Positions 4,833 through 7,092 of a DNA stretch of 7,092 nucleotides are shown one piece after another (positions within the stretch are counted from its first letter, which is position 1; each line of letters starts with the position of its first letter). A program made the translations under genes and the position numbers. Origin of the DNA: an uncultured Bacilli bacterium (GTDB lineage: Bacteria; Bacillota_I; Bacilli_A; RF39; UBA660); the NCBI GenBank assembly GCA_934096735.1, contig CAKOMS010000027.1, positions 1 through 7,092 of the forward strand. The letters are read 5' to 3'. Below the pieces are notes generated by a model. It was not told the origin of the DNA. It did not search any database and saw only the letters and a program-made list of their open reading frames with translations.

Positions 4833-6845
4833 TTACTCTTCTTTCTTTGGTTCAGAAAATAAATTATAACTAATTATTGCATTACCTATCTCTAATACTT
4901 TTTCAGCATACAAATGATTTTCGCTTATATAATTTTCATCTAATATTGTACCCTTCTTAAGTATTTTATATTCACCAGTAGAATTATTATAATAAACTAA
5001 GTTAGTTAAATAATTACCAGTAGGAAAAACAACTATATTCTTATTTTTAATGTTAAAAATATCATGCCCTAAAGTATATTTATCTTGAATATTTAACATA
5101 TTATATAAAGTAGGTGCAACATCATACATACCCATTACATTAGTTATTTTACCCTTTAATTTATTTTTTAATTCCTTATTTTTAGTCCACATAATAAGAG
5201 GAGTTTTTTTATTTAAATAATGATCATAAGAATCATATGATACATAAGTAGGATCACTTTCATCTTTTAATTCACCAGTAATATAATCATAATTATATAA
5301 ATAATTCATTTCTTTATAACTAATTTTAGCATCATGATCTCCATAAAATACAAATAAAGTATTATTAAATTTATCACTTTCATTAATGTAATTTATAAAA
5401 TCTCCTAACGCAGCATCAGCATAATTTGCACTAACTATATATCTACCAATTTCCTTATCACATAAATAACATGTACTTTTATCTTCTCCAGTTACAGAAT
5501 CTTTATAATAATCAGTCAAATCTAAAGTAAATTCTTTACTAGCTTTAAATGGAGAATGGTTAGATAAAGTTATAATCGTACCAAAATAATTAGTATGTTC
5601 ACTTTCTATAGTTTCTAACTTTTGAACTGCTTGTTTAAAAAATAATTTATCATTTATTCCAAGACCAATAACATCATTTTCAGGATCAAAAGTAAATGAT
5701 TCTCTATAATACATATCTTTATATCCTAATTTTGGATGAACATTACTTCTATTCCACATTGAAGCATAATTACCATGCATACTAAACGTATAATAATCTC
5801 TATCGTCTAAATGTTTTACTATAGTGTTAAAGGTATTATCAGCATAAGTAACAAAAACTGTTCCACTAGCAGCAGGTAAAAGTCCAGTTAGCATAATGTA
5901 TTCTGCATCACTAGATGTACCAGTACTTATTTGTGGATAAAAATTACTAAAAAACATTCCTTCTTTAGAAAGTTTCTCTAAATTTGGAGTAACCTTTTCA
6001 CCATTAAATTTTAAATTCATCAAGAAATTTTGCATACTTTCCATATGTACATATACAATATTATAACCATTAAGAATACCAGTATATTTATTCTTTTGAT
6101 CATATTTCTCTCTATTCACATCATCAAAATATTCATTAAAATTATTAAGAGCTTCTTCATAACCAAAAAGACTACTTATTTTAGGTTTAATAGTTTGAAA
6201 TATATCATTAAATTGATACATTATTATTCCAAATCTTTCAACAACATAAACCCTATTCCATTGTTTACTTAAACGACTATAATCAGTTGAAGTTGCAGTA
6301 GAAAAAGTGTAAATTAAAAATACAACTCCTACTAACATAGTAGATAAAAACATCTTTTTTCCTTTTTCAATTTTTTCTACTAAATTATAATAATTTGATT
6401 TTTTTAAATTACTATGAATATAGTAAAACAAAACTGGTTGTAATATATATATAAAATCAGCAAGTCTTAATTTATCAAATATAGAATCGACTACTGTTTC
6501 TGTTTGACTTAGTGTTGTAAGTTCTCCTAAAGACGCAAATGATGCATAAAATGTATAATATATGGAATTGATAAATTCTATAACAGTAAAAATAATTAGC
6601 CAAGTAAAAAAATATTTAAACTGATTTTTAGGCTTTACTAAATATCCTATTGAACCAACAATTAAAATAAGACCAATATCACATAAAAGAGGTTTATACA
6701 AAAATCCTTTAGATATTGTAATATCTCTTAATATAATCGTTCCACATATTGAAAAAAGCAAATATGTCAAAAATAATCTATTCGTATAAATATATTTAAT
6801 AACTAAATTGTATATTTTTTTTAAATTCTTATTAATCTTTTTCAT
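4833..6845 (-). CDS. LtaS-type lipoteichoic acid (polyglycerolphosphate) synthase, sulfatase superfamily
   Basis: LtaS enzymes move glycerol phosphate from phosphatidylglycerol to a growing polymer outside the membrane, using a metal-dependent alkaline-phosphatase fold. Five membrane segments are visible (about 24-40, 50-70, 76-100, 129-146, 164-183), as in LtaS, then an extracellular sulfatase domain (about 260-590). Active-site motifs: HMES (E269, metal), GTSSDAE (309-315, nucleophile region), MWNR (W364, R366, substrate), SNHSPF (H430) and YGDHD (D503, H504, metal). Aligned without gaps to the usual GxTSD of LtaS, the nucleophile position is S311 rather than threonine. A CxxC pair (C459, C462) lies in the extracellular domain. 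At 670 residues it matches LtaS length. TGAGGA precedes ATG 6845 at good spacing, with a strong promoter just upstream. It is the first gene of the cluster. The exact polymer product cannot be read from sequence; a related phosphoglycerol transferase is possible. Confidence 0.92.
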   Translation of the reverse strand: MKKINKNLKKIYNLVIKYIYTNRLFLTYLLFSICGTIILRDITISKGFLYKPLLCDIGLILIVGSIGYLVKPKNQFKYFFTWLIIFTVIEFINSIYYTFYASFASLGELTTLSQTETVVDSIFDKLRLADFIYILQPVLFYYIHSNLKKSNYYNLVEKIEKGKKMFLSTMLVGVVFLIYTFSTATSTDYSRLSKQWNRVYVVERFGIIMYQFNDIFQTIKPKISSLFGYEEALNNFNEYFDDVNREKYDQKNKYTGILNGYNIVYVHMESMQNFLMNLKFNGEKVTPNLEKLSKEGMFFSNFYPQISTGTSSDAEYIMLTGLLPAASGTVFVTYADNTFNTIVKHLDDRDYYTFSMHGNYASMWNRSNVHPKLGYKDMYYRESFTFDPENDVIGLGINDKLFFKQAVQKLETIESEHTNYFGTIITLSNHSPFKASKEFTLDLTDYYKDSVTGEDKSTCYLCDKEIGRYIVSANYADAALGDFINYINESDKFNNTLFVFYGDHDAKISYKEMNYLYNYDYITGELKDESDPTYVSYDSYDHYLNKKTPLIMWTKNKELKNKLKGKITNVMGMYDVAPTLYNMLNIQDKYTLGHDIFNIKNKNIVVFPTGNYLTNLVYYNNSTGEYKILKKGTILDENYISENHLYAEKVLEIGNAIISYNLFSEPKKEE

Positions 6846-6863
6846 TTTATTTCCTCAGTAATA

Positions 6864-6892
6864 ATTATACCAACTTTATTAATTTATATCAA
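6864..6892 (-). promoter_or_regulatory. Strong SigA-type promoter of the envelope-polymer operon
   Basis: The minus strand has TTGATA (6892-6887), a 17-base spacer and a perfect TATAAT (6869-6864). The -10 is preceded by TGG, giving the TGn extended motif. Transcription would begin at about 6859-6856, leaving a leader of only about 11-14 nt whose beginning is already the Shine-Dalgarno TGAGGA (6857-6852). The -35 box is six bases from the -35 of the divergent tRNA promoter. Close consensus and an untranslated leader too short for a riboswitch suggest mostly constitutive expression. Confidence 0.8.
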
Positions 6893-6898
6893 TTATTG

Positions 6899-6927
6899 TT
6901 GCAAATTTCTTAATTATTTGATATCAT
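6899..6927 (+). promoter_or_regulatory. Promoter of the tRNA-Gly gene
   Basis: TTGCAA (6899-6904), a 17-base spacer and TATCAT (6922-6927) fit SigA boxes. TGA before the -10 gives an extended -10. Transcription would start near 6934, about 13 bases before the mature tRNA 5' end. The -10 overlaps the 8-bp palindrome TGATATCA (6919-6926), probably by chance. Confidence 0.65.
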
Positions 6928-6946
6928 TTATATGCATCAAAAAAAT

Positions 6947-7021
6947 GCAGGTGTAGTACAGAGGTTAGTATGCGACCTTGCCAAGGTTGAGACGGCAGTT
7001 CGATTCTGCTCACTTGCTCCA
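6947..7021 (+). tRNA. tRNA-Gly, anticodon GCC
   Basis: A complete cloverleaf can be folded. The acceptor stem GCAGGTG (6947-6953) pairs with CACTTGC (7011-7017) with one G-T pair; the D arm is GTAC/GTAT. The anticodon stem CGACC/GGTTG encloses the loop TTGCCAA with anticodon GCC, which reads glycine codons GGC and GGT. The T arm is GGCAG/CTGCT with loop TTCGATT. Discriminator base T is followed by an encoded CCA (7019-7021), so no tailing is needed. The gene stands alone between its own promoter and terminator rather than in a tRNA array, and it is not interrupted by an integrated element. Confidence 0.96.
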
Positions 7022-7030
7022 TTTGAATAC

Positions 7031-7065
7031 AACTTACGAACCTATTATGGTGTCGTAAGTTTTTT
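7031..7065 (+). terminator. Intrinsic terminator of the tRNA-Gly transcript
   Basis: AACTTACGA (7031-7039) pairs perfectly with TCGTAAGTT (7053-7061). The stem can extend inward by ACC/GGT (7040-7042 with 7049-7051) with one bulged G (7052), leaving a TATTAT loop. A run of six T (7060-7065) follows. It begins ten bases after the tRNA CCA end. The remaining bases to 7092 show no recognisable feature. Confidence 0.85.
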
Positions 7066-7092
7066 AATGTCTAAAATCTAACCCACTGTTAG

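Noticed and set aside
6030..6272. Plus-strand open frame of 80 codons, hydrophobic in appearance
   Set aside because: It is antisense to the extracellular domain of the LtaS-type gene, whose motifs are intact. The Ile/Phe/Lys-rich product reflects base composition rather than a gene.
6947..7092. Possible integration site of a mobile element at the tRNA 3' end
   Set aside because: No repeat of the tRNA 3' end, integrase or other mobile gene is seen in the window; a normal terminator follows the tRNA.
1..7092. CRISPR array, insertion sequence, toxin-antitoxin or phage-defence module
   Set aside because: No regularly spaced repeats, terminal inverted repeats, transposase, nuclease or toxin-like small gene pair was found. 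All coding sequence is accounted for by envelope and signalling genes.
1..7092. Mycoplasma-type genetic code with TGA as tryptophan
   Set aside because: Tryptophan codons checked in the kinase, regulator, LCP and LtaS-type genes are TGG, and the genes read through with the standard code to TAA stops.

Overview
The window is very AT-rich. It uses the standard genetic code: tryptophans are TGG (for example in the WNR motif of the sulfatase-type protein), and all five protein genes end in TAA. Shine-Dalgarno sites are of the GGAGG type, promoters are sigma-70/SigA-like with extended -10 elements, terminators are intrinsic, and the envelope proteins are of Gram-positive type. Together this suggests a low-GC Bacillota, perhaps one of the gut-associated Bacilli/Mollicutes-like lineages that kept a cell wall. 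The lineage is inferred; no rRNA or other marker is present to prove it.

Layout, right to left, because all protein genes are on the minus strand. At the right end a tRNA-Gly(GCC) gene (6947-7021, plus strand) has its own promoter and terminator. It is divergent from an envelope-polymer cluster whose promoter lies at 6864-6892. The cluster runs: an LtaS-type polyglycerolphosphate synthase (6845-4833); a small membrane-anchored extracytoplasmic protein of unknown function (4829-4194); and a large LytR-CpsA-Psr (LCP) protein (4210-2354) with an unusual architecture of three N-terminal membrane segments, a solute-binding-like segment, the LCP catalytic domain and a C-terminal PASTA-like domain. 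After a 60-bp gap holding a second likely promoter and TTCA-type direct repeats come an OmpR/PhoB-type response regulator (2293-1634) and its sensor histidine kinase (about 1665-268). The two overlap.

At the left end, a non-coding spacer of about 130 bp with an isolated strong Shine-Dalgarno sequence is followed by an intrinsic terminator (91-134, minus strand). A new promoter, a leader hairpin and a perfectly spaced GGAGG site then point to a minus-strand gene starting just beyond base 1.

Working model (inference): the first three genes make and attach, or otherwise handle, a glycerol-phosphate-type anionic cell-surface polymer, and the two-component system senses envelope state and controls itself and possibly this cluster. 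The points most worth following are the three-part LCP fusion, a serine where LtaS enzymes have their catalytic threonine, the unknown 211-residue protein between two polymer enzymes, and the TTCA repeats on both sides of the two-component genes.
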